DNA of 64,000 nucleotides from Aplidium turbinatum (Eukaryota > Chordata > Ascidiacea > Aplousobranchia > Polyclinidae). The position numbers were made by a program, and so were the translations under genes. The stretch lies in NCBI GenBank assembly GCA_918807975.1, contig OU964935.1, positions 11,123,823 to 11,187,822 on the forward strand. Direction: 5' to 3'. Position 1 is the first letter of the stretch, and every line of letters begins with the position of its first letter. Positions 37,989 through 55,080 of this stretch are shown piece after piece. The notes below the pieces were generated by a model. That model was not told where the DNA came from. It ran no database searches and worked only from the letters and a program-made list of their open reading frames with translations.

Positions 37989-38225
37989 TGATTGATTGAT
38001 TGATTGAATCTTTATCCTCGGACTGGGAAAGCTTCTTGCAGAGATTAATCCTGGCAGTTTCGCATACTTGTAGAGGCTTTGAATCACTGACGCAGGCCCG
38101 GTCACCGAGATTGACAGAGTGAAGTTTCCGATTGTTGAAGTCTTGTTGCTGAAGAATTATTCCATCCATTAGATGCCGCTGAATGGAGAGCAGTCCTTAA
38201 CGTGCGTTGCTCATTCGTTGTTAAC
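37989..38225 (-). mobile_element. tRNA-derived SINE (copy D)
   Basis: Reverse copy with the tail seen as (TGAT)n then GAATCTTTATCCTCGGACT, followed by the body (GACAGAGTGAAGTTTCCG, GAATGGAGAGCAGTCCTT). The tRNA head is missing. Confidence 0.8.
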
Positions 38226-39050
38226 CAGGCCAGAAACTTTTACAATCTTCGTAATCCCTCTTTTTTCTTGAAGCACCCAATTCTTCATGCTGGTTAGCCT
38301 GCTTCATAGAAACTGAGCCTTGTTTAGTTGCGTCATTGCTTCATGAATAGGCCCTACTTGCCGAGTGACTCACACTAAAAACCCAAAGATGTCGAACACT
38401 TTCTGTCATACTTTTCCTTCCGTCAATCCTCCACGCGACTTAATTGAGCGCATAAGAGCTTGCTCGATCGCAAGATCTTTCCAAATTCCGGTGAAGCTTT
38501 TTGCTGTCCTCTTTACTGTGTGCTACTCGGTTAGAAGTTGATCGTAGGCCTACAACCATAGATGAAAAGAGAATTCTGCAATTATGAGCAATATCTGGAG
38601 TCATGGTGTTGAATGTAATAGTATAGTAGCCTAAGTAGGCTATGCTTCAAATACAAAGATAGTTTCACATCTTTTTCGTATCTAAGTATAATTAGTATGA
38701 ACGACATACTCCAGAGACTAGACGAAAAACTAAGGAATGAAGGTTTTTTTTTCACTTTTGCATAACGTCGATGTTGGTACCGAAGAGGAGTGCTCTTACA
38801 ATGAAGATGAAACGGGACAAGACGAGGAGGAAAGCAACAACACATGTATAATATGTCTTATTTTGAAAAACTTGAAATTTTCATAAAGGGATTGTGACGT
38901 CATTTGGAAAAAGGGCCCAAAAGAGGGTTTCCCATCATCCGATTAATGGGGATTTTTTTCTGAGCCATTTGCATAGTATGGGGAAGGTCTGAGAAAAGTA
39001 TCAGCTTGATAAAAAAATTTTCCCATAAAAAACCTACCACGACTGCACTA

Positions 39051-40148
39051 GTAGGGTAGTGGATATAGCCTACGGTAGCCTACCCAAGATACTCAAGTGA
39101 GTTAGCGCGACAGAAAAGGTTAGGAAGTGATAATCTAGAGTTAAGGGTTTTGTAACAGTATTTATTTTTATATTTCATTTTAAAAAAGCCGTTGAAGACT
39201 CTCAAAGTAAAAAGTTAAGAAAACTTGTTCTTTTTTTTAAATTTTCATTGCTGGCACAAACATGTAGTGAATGGCAAAGTACGGTAACAAAAGGGAAAAC
39301 TGGAAAATAAACTAAAACGTAATTTGCCGATCCTTCACATTGGTCACATTAAGAACAGGGAAGCAGCTAACTCGATGACTGATAAGAATAGTCTTTCGCT
39401 GCTTCCTGTCTGTTGCAGTTGTGGTATGTAGATGGTAGTGGTGCTATTCATACTGTGTATGGCATAATTGTTTGTAGCCTACCGTGCTATCAGGTGCTGT
39501 TCTCGCAACAGACGAAATAAAAAAATTTTCGAACTCTATTTCCATCGTTTTATTGGCCAACCAAAAAGTCATCAGAGAGATTACAAATGACTATCAGTAT
39601 GAGTAGACCCCAAACAGAAGTACTCCCAGCCGGGGAGAATGGGACAGTGATTACGGCACTGAGTAAACATACATTTTTGAACCTCGCTGAATAGAGTGAA
39701 CACTCAGCAAAGTAGTCAAGGTAGGCCACTAATTGATAAGCTACTGGTTACCAGTCGTTTTCATATTGACGTTGCTTTTGACGTTCGTGTCGTGTCATAT
39801 GGACGTTCCTGTCTGTGGTGGTATCTAGATTGCTATGGTGCAATTTTATTCGTATTGTGTAATGGTACCGTACTATTCTCACAACAGACAAAACAAAATG
39901 TTCTCTCCAGTCCCTCTCATTTTTTTTGAGGATCTGGCAGCACTTGATAGAAATCAATTTTGATTAGGCTACCGTATTATCATAGATATGGTATTATTAA
40001 GAATTGGATTAGGCATTATAGATAGGCATATAGGCAAGGTATACCGGCACCTTGTTTTTTGTTTGCGTCGGGAAAGTGAAATAGGCTTGACTGTTTTTTT
40101 TTTCAATGAAATTTCAAAGCACCACATGCACTTGACTGCATGATTTAA
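39051..40148. other. Upstream region of the UBE2D paralogue
   Basis: No gene is recognised. Two diverged copies of one segment lie at about 39430-39540 and 39790-39900 (GGTGCTATTCATACTGTGTA versus GGTGCAATTTTATTCGTATT, each followed by CAACAGAC). The promoter and 5' UTR of the following gene are presumably here. Confidence 0.4.
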
Positions 40149-45541
<5,393 letters not shown>

Positions 45542-45560
45542 ACACTGTGCATCTTTTTTG

Positions 45561-45728
45561 GGGTCTGCTACTATTCGGTGAGTTCCTAACCTCTAACCCC
45601 GAACCCTAAAACGGCAATGATATTTAGGCTACGGTACCCGATAATTTAAAAAAAAATTGAAAAAATCACCGAATCGGGCTAACCAAATCGGACTCACCGA
45701 ATCGGACTGACCGAAATGGGCCATTCTG
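45561..45728 (-). mobile_element. MITE 'GGAATGGCCCG' (copy 3) in 3' UTR
   Basis: Reverse copy of the 19366 family, flanked by TCTTTTTTG on both sides. It begins 20 bases after the stop codon of the UBE2D paralogue and so forms most of the proximal 3' UTR. Confidence 0.8.
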
Positions 45729-47047
45729 TCTTTTTTGTGACCACAAATGCGCAGTTAATATTGTTTTGCCACTTTTTTACAAAACATTTTATTAAGACTG
45801 TTTTTAATACATTGCCTATCATGGTGAATGTCCCACCGTGAACAATTTGTATTAGTAATATTGAAGTGTTTAATAAATGTATTTAAACTTCATATATGTC
45901 TTTGTTAACGTGATGATCTATTTGTTTCATATTCTTTATTTACTATCGCCGTGTAGCCTACAGAATTTTAGTATGGATGTAGCGCAATGTAAGCGCTGGT
46001 ATTATAATTTATATGACTGTTGTCTTGCGAAATCAAAATTTTATATGTTTACTTACAAACGATGCGACGCGCTTCATTGCTTTGAGTTGTTACTCTCAAT
46101 TTTCGTGAATTGATCAGATACACCTCTAGTAGCCTTCCAGTGTAGTCCGGGAACATCGTGAATCTGGGGTGGTAAAAGGATAGACTCTCGGCCCCAGAGG
46201 CTCACACGACGACCTCACACTGTGATTGAAGTTTTTTATGGTATACTCTGCTCACTGCCATTGATTAACATAGTAATTTTAAATAGTCAATAATTAAAAA
46301 AAGTGAATGTGTGAGAAAATGATATTAAGAAACTGTACAACTTTATTGTTTTTTTTGCGCTGGTATTGAACTGTGATTTTTATGCTTTATTACAGTTTGA
46401 ATTTAAATACTGCATATCATATGATTCAATCGTTCAAAATCGGAAACATATTTTGAGATATGTCCATTTCAAAATCGGTGTTAAACGTACAGCAGTTTCT
46501 GTTGCGTCTGTTCTTATTTAACGACCTGATAACTACCGAGTTTAAATAAGTGTGGATTGAGCCGTGGCAATTGAGCGTATTACGTGAAAGATTTAGTGTG
46601 ATACATTTCGTAAGTTCGAAATTTAAATTAATATATGAGTGTTGCCAACAAATTCGGTTCTTTTGTACACCGATTTAACGTCTACATTACAACGTAGAGT
46701 CGGTGTAAAAAGCACAGATTGAGACTGTAAATTACGTTTTTTTCACGAAATGTAATCTAATTTAATACAGATAGTTTAGATCGCAAAGCCCTGAAAATTT
46801 GACGTTGCATAAAAAAAACTTACCTTTTTTATTAAGCTTATTTCAGACTACGTTTTATAATTACTGTTTTTAATTGTAGCCTATTCATCTTGATAGTGAA
46901 GTCCACCACTAATCAAAAATCTCGTCTTTTGTATTTAGGTTTGTTATTAGAGTAGACTTACAAGTATAGAAAGGGTTTCAATAACATTTTTGAAGCACAG
47001 TTTCGACTTCTGTTTGTCAAAATCTGTTCTGTACGAGCCTGTCCAAC
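45729..47047. other. Intergenic stretch before CISD2
   Basis: Contains the likely poly(A) signal of the UBE2D paralogue (45872-45877), a decayed micro-MITE palindrome near 46669-46725 (CACCGATTTAACGTCTAC, GTAGAGTCGGTGTAAAAA) and presumably the CISD2 promoter. No other gene is seen. Confidence 0.45.
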
Positions 47048-50000
47048 ATGGAACCACTAGCATATATTGTCAGAGACGCCATTCCTTCGTACCTCAAGAA
47101 TGTTCCTGTGCCAAGATCATTCAAAGGATTTATTGATTTATCATGTCAGTGTTGGTGCTAATTTTATTTCTGAGGTTACGTATTTAGGTATTTTATTATA
47201 TTTTATTATATTTTATTTATTATATAGGTATTGTATTTAGGTATTTATATATTATATTACGTATTTTGATTTGACTATTAGATTATATTATTAGATTATT
47301 CAACGTGGCAGTGATAGCCCTGAGTTCACTTTTTAAGTCCGTGTCAATTTCACTTAATATCTGAGGAGCTGCGAAAATTACATTCTAAAGTCGATTGTTT
47401 TGCTTTTTACTATATTTGCATGCAATTCTTCCATGTGATATGGCTTTGCTCTCGCAGAACCTTGCTGCAAACAGCATTATCACCATCTGTTAATTTTGAA
47501 AACACTCATTTTGACTTTAATGTTTATGTTTCAGTAAAGGACTGGATCCACTTAATATCTTTTTCTGCGGTTGTGGGAGGTGCCGGTTATTTTGCCATTA
47601 AACCATATTATGAGAAATACAGTGGAAAGGAAACTTTAAACAAAATTAACTTCAAAATCGGTAAAACTAAACCAAAAGTATGTGACATGATGGATATAGA
47701 AGACTTGGGAGACAAGACTTGTCTCTGCAGATGCTGGCAATCAAAAAAGGTACCATTGGATGTGATTTAGCTATAATATGATTTATCTTCATTTTGCAAT
47801 TATTGAATATTTATTAGTGTTAAGCTTTTTTTTGGTTTTGCATTTACAGCGAGCTGTCCAATTTTGCCCCACCATTGGCGGTATAAATAACGTGACATGA
47901 AAATTTGTACCGAATAGCGCAACTATGCACTCTTGTTTTATTTACATTAGTTCGCTTTGAAGCAGTGCCGGATTAACCAAGTGCGGGGCCTGTAGCACAT
48001 TGATTTGATCAGGGATATCTAGAGAAGGGGATATGAAGGCTCGCAGCGATTGCCTTATTCTCATGACACTACCAGGGCGGTAGTTTGTAGTGCTTTAAAC
48101 ATGTGGTTCTTTTTAAAATCGTAGAAAGTTTTGTAGTGCAGCTGATACAGTAAGCTACAGAAGACAGTCAGCAAATGTTACGTGGAGCATATTTAAAGAA
48201 TACCTGTTTGGAAAGACAGTTGAAAAGTTACATGTAGGCCTAAGCTGTTTTTTTTTTAACAAAGCCAGTATGTAAAGCCAGTATATTGGTAGTTGAATTA
48301 ACAAGCAACCATGAGCATTAGGGTGTTTCATGACTGTATGCAAAAAAAAAAATTTTGGATTTTGATGATGCATACCCCCTCATTTTGTGAGGTTGAGGGA
48401 GAAAATCAGAACTGAAAGGTTTTAGCCTGATTGGAGGTCGTTTACTGACCTCTCAAGGACTTGATAATTTTAGCATATGGATATCACCCGGGTTCCGAGT
48501 GATATCGGGTTATCCCCGCGGCGATCTCAATATCGATTATTAATATCTGTGTTTAGAGACTGAAAATAGGTGATTTTTAACTGATTAGTGATGGTTTAAC
48601 TGATTCTTCATGGTTGAAAGCATGAATACAGCAGCAAAAGCAACACGGTCATCGACAAATGTATGGCTTGTCGGGCAGTCACTTCAACAAATCACAGTGG
48701 ACAGCAGTACTCAGCAGTTGCCAACTGCAGGAATTGTGTTGAGGCGCATCTATTACAGCATCAAGGTTAAGAAGTTAGACCTTGCTCAAAGCTGCAAGGA
48801 AGTGGCTGACGAGGTCATGCAAGTGTGGAGTCTTGCTAGTATTCCCACGACACAGCTGCCAAATGTAGTTGAGAAGCTGAAGAAACTCTACCGCGAACAT
48901 GTTGCAGTCGGAAAAAACAAGCATCGCCGCAGTGAGAGGCAGCAAGACATAGAATCTGACTTTATTACCTCCCAGACAAGGCTATTTGACATAGCACATG
49001 CATCCTGTGACAGCCTCATCCAGATCCGTGAAGACAGAGACTTCCTCGAAGACCAACGTGGTCCTCGGAAAAGGAAAATTGGTGGCATAGACTTGACATA
49101 TAAAAAGCGGATGAAGAAGAGACTTGAGCGTACTACCCAGGAGCTGAGGCGACAACAATCTGAAGCAGAGCGCCAGTCTCAGTCATGCTATGGAAATACA
49201 TCCACATCAGCTGAGGGATTAGGATCAAGCAAGCGACAAAGATCAAGTCAGGAACAAAAGCCAACTAACTTACAAGGACTATGTGAAGGACAAATATCGG
49301 TGGAAGAGTCAAGCAGTGCATCTGATTATGAAGATGAGGAAGTGAGCATAAGTGCTTACCATCGCAGACGACCAGAGACTGTAAGCGTAAAAGCCACAAT
49401 AAATTCAATTCAGGTCAGCAGCAATATTCATCGTTGCATCGTCAGTGATCCTCTGTTTAATGCCAGCCTGGATCGAACAAAGGCGACACCTCGACAGGCC
49501 ATGCATATCATTGCTCCAGCGTTGGCAGCGGCAGGTGTTGACATTCAAAATATTACTCTATCAACAAGTTCATTGTACAGAGCACACAAAGAATCACGAA
49601 AAGTAGTTGGTGGAGTGCTGAGGGATAAATTTCGTCCCGTAGTACCGCTAGTTGCCCATTTTGATGGTAAAATGTTGCCAGATTGTGATGGTGGAAAAAG
49701 TGATCGTTTGGCTGTGGTGGTTTCGGGCCAAGGTGTGGAAAAGTTACTCGGAATTCCCTGTCTATCGGCTGGAACTGGACCGCAGATGGGGGGAAAAGTT
49801 GTCCAGGTTCTGCAAGAATGGACAGGAGTCACAGATCGTCTCGCTGGCTTATGCTTTGATACCACCGCAAGCAACACAGGCATTCATACAGGAGCAATCA
49901 CTGTAGTGCAACAGGCATTCAATCGCCGGCTACTCTTCCTTGCCTGTCGACATCATATTCTGGAAGTAGTAGCAGCTGCAATATTTGATACATTCTTTGT

Positions 50001-53000
50001 GAGCTCCGGACCAGAAATTGCCTTGTTCCGGAAATTCAAAGATTCGTGGTCATTTATTGACCAATCCCTTTCAACTCCTCTTGATGATGACACATCTGGA
50101 AATGGAAAACTGTCTGACGCTGAACATGCCTGGTTATCTGAGCACAAATGTGAAGTTATCGACTTTCTATGTAAACAGCTGTGTGAACATCAACCGAGGG
50201 AGGATTATCGCGAGTTTATCATCCTGGCCCTTCTTCTTCTTGGTCATCCCGTTGCAGATCAAGCAAAGTTCAGGCCACCTGGTGCATACCATCGTGCTCG
50301 CTGGATGGCAAAAGGAATATACTGCCTCAAAATCTTTGCTTTTCGTCACCAGTATAAGCTGACTAAACATGAGCTGCAGGCACTCCGACGCATTGCACTA
50401 TTTATTGTGACAATTTATGTGAGGATATGGGTAACTGCACCAGTGACCACATTAGCCCCGAGCAATGACCTATTGCTGTTGCAGCTGCTGGAGCAATTTG
50501 AACGCGTGGATCGTCAGGTGGCAAAACAAGCCATGCACAAGATGCGTGGCCATCTGTAGTATTTGAGTGAGGACCTCATCTGTCTTGCTCTATTTGATAA
50601 TGCTCTGTCCACCGATCAGAAACGTGAGCTGGTAGAAGCACTATCGAAACCAGCGAAATCCAAAGATGTTCGTCGAGTGTGTCCTGATGACGTGGCATCG
50701 TTTAGTGCGATGAAGCTTGCCGACTTCGCTACGCTGCATTCATTGTGTTTATTTGAAGCACTCCATCTGCCACAGGAGTTCTTATCAGCTGATCCAGAAA
50801 CGTGGGAAAGTCGAGATGACTATAAACAGGGCAAGGGGCTTGTATGTGCACTCCGCGTAGTCAATGATTGCGCCGAACGAGCTGTCAAGTTAGCCACAGA
50901 TTTCAATCTTGCCCTCACCAACGACGAAGAACAACGACAATTGATGTACCAGATTATTGAGTACCATCGTCAATTATTAGCAACAACGCCAGGAAAGAAG
51001 TCCTGACATTCTTGCCATGCTACTATCAAAATCGTAGATTTCATGCTCAGATTTGTTCTTTTTGTTTGCTTAGATTTGTGTTTGTTCTTCTTATGTTCTC
51101 ATTCGTTTGCTTCATTTTTCCTATTCTTTCAAGATGTTGAATGAAACGCTCAATAAGCTCAAGTAATTTACAAAGCTTGCATTCAGTAGGCTACATTGAG
51201 TTACGATAAACCATTCAAGGAAATTAACAACTAGGCAAATGGGTCTGTTATAAGCCAATTTCGTTTTGGTTATGGTCATATCTGTATGCAATAATAGGCA
51301 TGTGGGGCTAACGCCAAGGCATAAGCATAGGGTTATTCCGTGCAATACCAATGTCCTTTGAGAGGTCTGTTAATGATATCCAATCAAGCTAAAAGTTTGG
51401 GAAACTTATTTTCTCACCAAGCCTCACAAAATGAGAGGGTATGCATACCCAAAATCCAAAATTTTTTTTTTTGAAACACCCTAATGAGCATGCTGTGAAT
51501 ATCCAGGCCTGATGCTAATAGCGCAATGCATGTTATCATAACAAGATCTATTAAACTACTATCGGTGCCAATTGTCATTTTACGATAAACACAGATTATT
51601 TACGATTAACAAAAGCCCTTCTATTGTCAGACGTAATAAAAGCTTTCGTATCCCCTTCTTTAGATATCCATGGATTTGATGTACAGATAATGACTGGGAA
51701 GTAATTGAATATTTTATAGATTTGATATTTTTTTATTATAGTGTAGCCGCTCTTGCCCCATCGTGTTTCGCAGATAGGCTAGCTTTTAATCAACTTCAAT
51801 TTTGAAAACGATCTCTCTCCAGTAGGCTACAATTATTTACCATCATACATAGATAAATGCGTAACAAATTGTCAATGTTAGGAAACATGGTGTCAATATT
51901 GTTTTCTTTAATCGAAGTGAAACAGTTGAGTTCTGGAGAGGAGCAATCAATAGCAATGTGCTTTACGAATTAGTGTATGCCTTGCGACGTTGCTCCAGCA
52001 CAGATTGTAAGCTGTCCAATAGCCTACTGCAAGGAAAACTTCCACCGGGAATTTGTCTTTAGTTGATATCCATTGCATCTGAAACTGAACGGCCACTGCC
52101 TACATTCTCATCGTGCATTCGATTTTGGACAATTCTTCTTGTGCTTGTTGGTCGGTAATCCGGCACTTGAGTCAGCTTCTGCGCCTCTGACTCAAACTTA
52201 GCGAATTGTTCTCTAAAAGCCGGTCTAAAACTCTGTAGGGATCCTGCCAAAGAGGCACACAACGCTGAAGCAACCAGCTCTTCCGGACCATCGTGTTTCA
52301 GAGAGCTTCTTTATCACTCCACCACCTGAACACTCCAGAACGGACCACCGGTGTGTTGAAGCAGCAAAGAATAGCCTACATAGATACTTTCAACGAAGTC
52401 AAAGAACTGAACTGTATCTGGACACAATTGTGCAGCGCATACACCAACTAAATTCAACGAATGAGCATAGCATGGAACATATTCTGCAACGGCACCATTT
52501 TTTTTGACAAGTGCCTGTAGGCCTATCCGTTATGTTTCCCGCTCATGTTGAACGCGTTGTAATAACTCTGTCCAAGACAATCGGCAAGATTGATACTCTT
52601 CTCACTGGTGTACTGTACAGTCGAATAATCTTTCGAACAACTAGTATCGTGGGCTCGTGGCACTCGATCAAGCAGTTGCCTCCAGCGGAAATTACCGGTT
52701 TTTAAAGTTTACAATAATCAGGAAGGGATAAGACGTTGGGACTAAGTAATTTAATCGTGCAAATATAATATTCTCCCATGCTATTCCAGTTTGCAAGCCA
52801 AAAATTACTTACCAACTATGTTCGACAGTTTTTTTGCAAAAAAAATGTTTTGCTCACCAAGCGCGGGGCCTTGTGAAGCGCGAGGCCCGTAGCAGCTGCT
52901 ACATCTGCTACTATAGTTAATCCGGCACTGCTTTGAAGTAATTGAGTTATGTTAAAGTAAATTATGAAGGAAACTATGCCTATGTCTGCTGCAGACTTAG

Positions 53001-53534
53001 TATAACTCCTCTCATTCCGAATCCAAGCAAATATATAACGTGGACATTTGCCTCAAAACGGCTACCTATTCCACTATTAAGGGTAACCAATATACTGATC
53101 TCCCGACACGGTATTCTAACCAAAGACTACGACACAGGCACTTGCCAATCATAGAAAAGATTATTGTTGTAAATGCTCAATGAGCTTGCATATAGAAAGT
53201 ATTTCATTAAACGTTGTGTAAATTGCTGTACAACTTGTTTTGCGCCAAACGCAACAAGTTTTTGATATAATTTGAAATAACTTTTTGCAGGTGTTAGATG
53301 CTACTTATCGGGTTCTTCATAGTGATAAGAATATTAAATTTTAGTAGTAATATTGAACTGTGTTTGTTTGGAAACATAAAACAATTTTATACTTTTTGCA
53401 TGGGACCCTAAAGGTTCAATTTTTGTTTGTTGCTGTAGTTTCCCTACTGTGATGGGTCACACAACGAGTTCAACGCTGTCACAGGAGACAACATTGCGCC
53501 AGTGGTGCTTCAGAGAAAACAAAAATCAGGTTGA
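47048..53534 (+). CDS. CISD2: CDGSH iron-sulfur domain protein 2 (three exons)
   Basis: NEET-family [2Fe-2S] protein (NAF-1/Miner1) of the ER and outer mitochondrial membrane, involved in calcium, redox and autophagy control. Coding exons: 47048-47144, 47535-47749, 53439-53534, about 134 residues against 135 in human. Exon 1 starts [16 protein letters not shown]. Exon 2 gives the membrane helix ([15 protein letters not shown], about residues 42-56) and two cluster ligands in CRCWQSKK. Exon 3 supplies FPYCDGSH with the third Cys and the His, so the 3Cys-1His set is complete. The T|gtcagt donor of exon 1 is inferred from frame and alignment. The tail ends [10 protein letters not shown]. Intron 2 (5.7 kb) is mostly three nested hATs. 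AATAAA lies at 53834-53839. It follows the UBE2D pair in the same orientation. Confidence 0.95.
48319..51483 (+). mobile_element. Innermost hAT, nearly intact
   Basis: Ends TAGGGTGTTTCA and TGAAACACCCTA. The inverted repeats continue imperfectly for about 70 bp (AAATTTTGGATTTTG, ATGCATACCC, CTCATTTTGTGAGG). The duplication ATGAGCAT is exact (48311-48318, 51484-51491), and the empty site is visible at 28613-28620. The 3165-bp element carries one long transposase frame. Confidence 0.95.
48610..51006 (+). CDS. hAT-type transposase with one in-frame TAG
   Basis: Cut-and-paste transposase of the innermost hAT. The frame is open for 649 codons, reaches TAG at 50557-50559, and continues in the same frame to TGA at 51004-51006, 798 codons in all. 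The first 160 residues hold a conserved block ([37 protein letters not shown]) and a basic stretch at 152-212. Acidic Ser-rich residues follow at 230-247. The catalytic core has FDGK (Asp352), [11 protein letters not shown] (Asp417) and ACRHHILE (C446/H449, with Glu452), then [10 protein letters not shown] near 555-565. These fit the hAT D-D-[C-x2-H]-E layout. Similar many-copy proteins exist in invertebrates without a clear name. The TAG is probably one point change (CAG or TGG ancestor) in a young copy. No introns are needed. Confidence 0.85.
52059..52510 (-). pseudogene. hAT transposase fragment (ZMYM1-like)
   Basis: Minus-strand residues [38 protein letters not shown] and [11 protein letters not shown] follow the order of the ZMYM1/TTF-type hAT transposase core ('C.AHSLNLV', 'FF..V..LY.FFS.S..RW', 'LS.TRW'). 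The piece ending [18 protein letters not shown] follows. Several frames are used, so it is old. It fits the strand and position of the outer hAT. Confidence 0.7.
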
Positions 53535-54130
53535 CACCGAAGCGTATCTCACAAGATCATTTGCGAAAGACCGTTTAGAAGTTCGGTATAGGCTATACTA
53601 ATATGCATAAAATTGATCGCTTTAATTTTGTATATTTCACAATTTTGTTGAACAGATGTTTTCTTTCAATTTATGGTTTGGATTGTGTGTCTGGAAGTGC
53701 CGATTGCTGGAAGCAGAAGAGCTATAATTAGGCTACTATAAAGATTGCACCTCGATTCTATATTTAGTTTTGGTAGGCTATCCACTGAATTGAATATGCA
53801 ATCTATTACTGTAGTTGTGAGTGGCTTTGCTGCAATAAACTCAAAAAACTTGAAATTTTGCAACTTTTGTGCCATTTTGTGGGCTAATCGAGTCAGACAA
53901 AAATGGTCTAAGTTAATCTTGACTGGTGAGCCGCTTCTAGAATCTACTAACTAGCCAACATTACAGTATTGCCCGAATTTACTCTGTTGAGTCTCGCTAG
54001 GCCTGCTAGTCAACTGAGAAGTTGCATAGAGCTAAATTTTCAAACATAGCCTACCGGTACTCGTAAAGTGTTGGTTGGAACTTGAAAATTGATTTGTCCG
54101 CTCGTTAGCTCAGCGCTTACTGGTCATACG
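53535..54130. other. CISD2 3' flank
   Basis: Probable 3' UTR to near 53840, then unassigned sequence. At 54098-54130, resuming at 54410, is a tRNA-like stretch (CTCGTTAGCTCAGCGCTTAC) split by the next MITE. It could be an old SINE head. Confidence 0.4.
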
Positions 54131-54409
54131 CACAGGCGTGGCCAGCAAATCAATGGAGGGTCTTGGAGAACCTTTCCCAGAATTTTTTGAAAAAAAAAAC
54201 TTGAAATTACGCAATCTGAGAGTAGGCTAAGCTACTTTCAGCCAAAATCAACAGTAAAACTTTGTCAATAAATGCTCTAGGAGAGGGAAAGCTTTGGCCT
54301 ACTCTCTTTTACAGCTTTTCAATGGCTTACAAGTCTGATAGTCGATTTCATATAGCCTACAAAAAAATTTTCGAGGGGAAAGCAATTGTCCCCTCTGACT
54401 ACGCCCCTG
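54131..54409. mobile_element. hAT MITE 'CACAGGCGTGGCC'
   Basis: Ends CACAGGCGTGGCC and GACTACGCCCCTG. Flanks GTCATACG and GTCATACA differ at one base. Confidence 0.7.
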
Positions 54410-54631
54410 GTCATACAAATTACACTTGCTGATTCTAGTTTGGTTATTCATGAAGGAAAAGCGAAGACGTGATAGTTTCTATTGAACGAACATGCTGAAT
54501 CAAGATAATTAACACGTCGTCAACTGTGCCATATTGTTTTAAGCTGGAACGAGGAAATTTGCCCAAATTTAATCGAATCTGGTAAACCCTTACGCCTTAA
54601 ACTGTTATTACTGTTCTGTGACACAAACAGC

Positions 54632-55072
54632 CAGTGGCGTAGCCAAGGGGAGGGGGGGGGGTTTGGGGGTTACAACCCCCCCCCCCTTTGGCACGCGTGT
54701 GACGTCACGATATTGAGAATGATGCTTTCAGTCTAAAAAAAAACTGCCTAATTTTAAATAAAATTGCATTAAAAGAGCGAGTTTTGCCAATACCAAACAT
54801 TCAAACATCTCAGCCAGGAATTAGCAACAAGAAAACACAGAGACTTAGCTTTTTTTTTGAAAAATGCCGAAGAAAACATGATCTTATCCTTTTGCTATGC
54901 TACCGGACAGCACCATTTTACAGGAATATTCGTACCCACATTTTTGTTGAAAATGCTCTCAGAATGCACCAAATTCAAAGTAATTTTTTAAAATTTTCTG
55001 GGGGAGGCCCCCCAGACCCCCGCCGTTGAGTGGTCAAAACCCCCCCTTTCAAAATTCCTGGCTACGCTACTG
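54632..55072. mobile_element. hAT MITE 'CAGTGGCGTAGCC' (copy 3, reversed)
   Basis: Ends CAGTGGCGTAGCCAAGG and CCTGGCTACGCTACTG with exact duplication CAAACAGC (54624-54631, 55073-55080). It matches 30043 and 31972 in the opposite orientation. Confidence 0.93.
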
Positions 55073-55080
55073 CAAACAGC

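Larger units (their letters stand above)
29543..39050. mobile_element. 9.5-kb long-TIR element with orphan gene
   Basis: The left end (29543-about 29770) and right end (about 38845-39050) are inverted repeats of about 215 bp starting TAGTGCAGTCGTGG and holding TATCAAGCTGATACTTTTCT, AATCGGATGATGGGAAACCC and CCAAATGACGTCACAAT. Beyond a 3-kb hAT insertion (29967-33049) the left arm resumes at 33056-33310 and mirrors 38590-38845, giving arms of about 470 bp. Both sides are flanked by GTA. Inside are pieces of an orphan protein on the minus strand (33283-34165 and 37538-37828), three tandem-repeat blocks and a SINE. The protein is related to that of 11813-15664. Confidence 0.7.
48010..51672. mobile_element. 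hAT MITE 'CAGGGATATCTA' (copy 2), interrupted
   Basis: Exact duplication GATTTGAT (48002-48009, 51673-51680). Its two halves (48010-48318 and 51484-51672) align to the empty copy at 28297-28790. The inner hAT lies between them. Confidence 0.92.
47963..52930 (-). mobile_element. Outer hAT in CISD2 intron 2
   Basis: Ends CAGTGCCGGATTAACC and TAGTTAATCCGGCACTG with exact duplication CTTTGAAG (47955-47962, 52931-52938). A decayed transposase reads on the minus strand near its right end (52059-52510). Confidence 0.92.

Noticed and set aside
29543-39050. Polinton/Maverick identity for the 9.5-kb element
   Set aside because: Too short, the ends do not start AG, no 6-bp duplication is seen, and no DNA polymerase, integrase, ATPase or capsid motif is visible.
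47145-47534. Reading CISD2 exon 2 as starting at the upstream ATG near 47420
   Set aside because: The leading residues do not match CISD2. The acceptor at 47534 joins in frame to exon 1 and restores the family sequence.
48610-51006. Programmed stop-codon read-through in the innermost hAT transposase
   Set aside because: One TAG with no supporting context that I can recognise. A point change is simpler unless sister copies share it.
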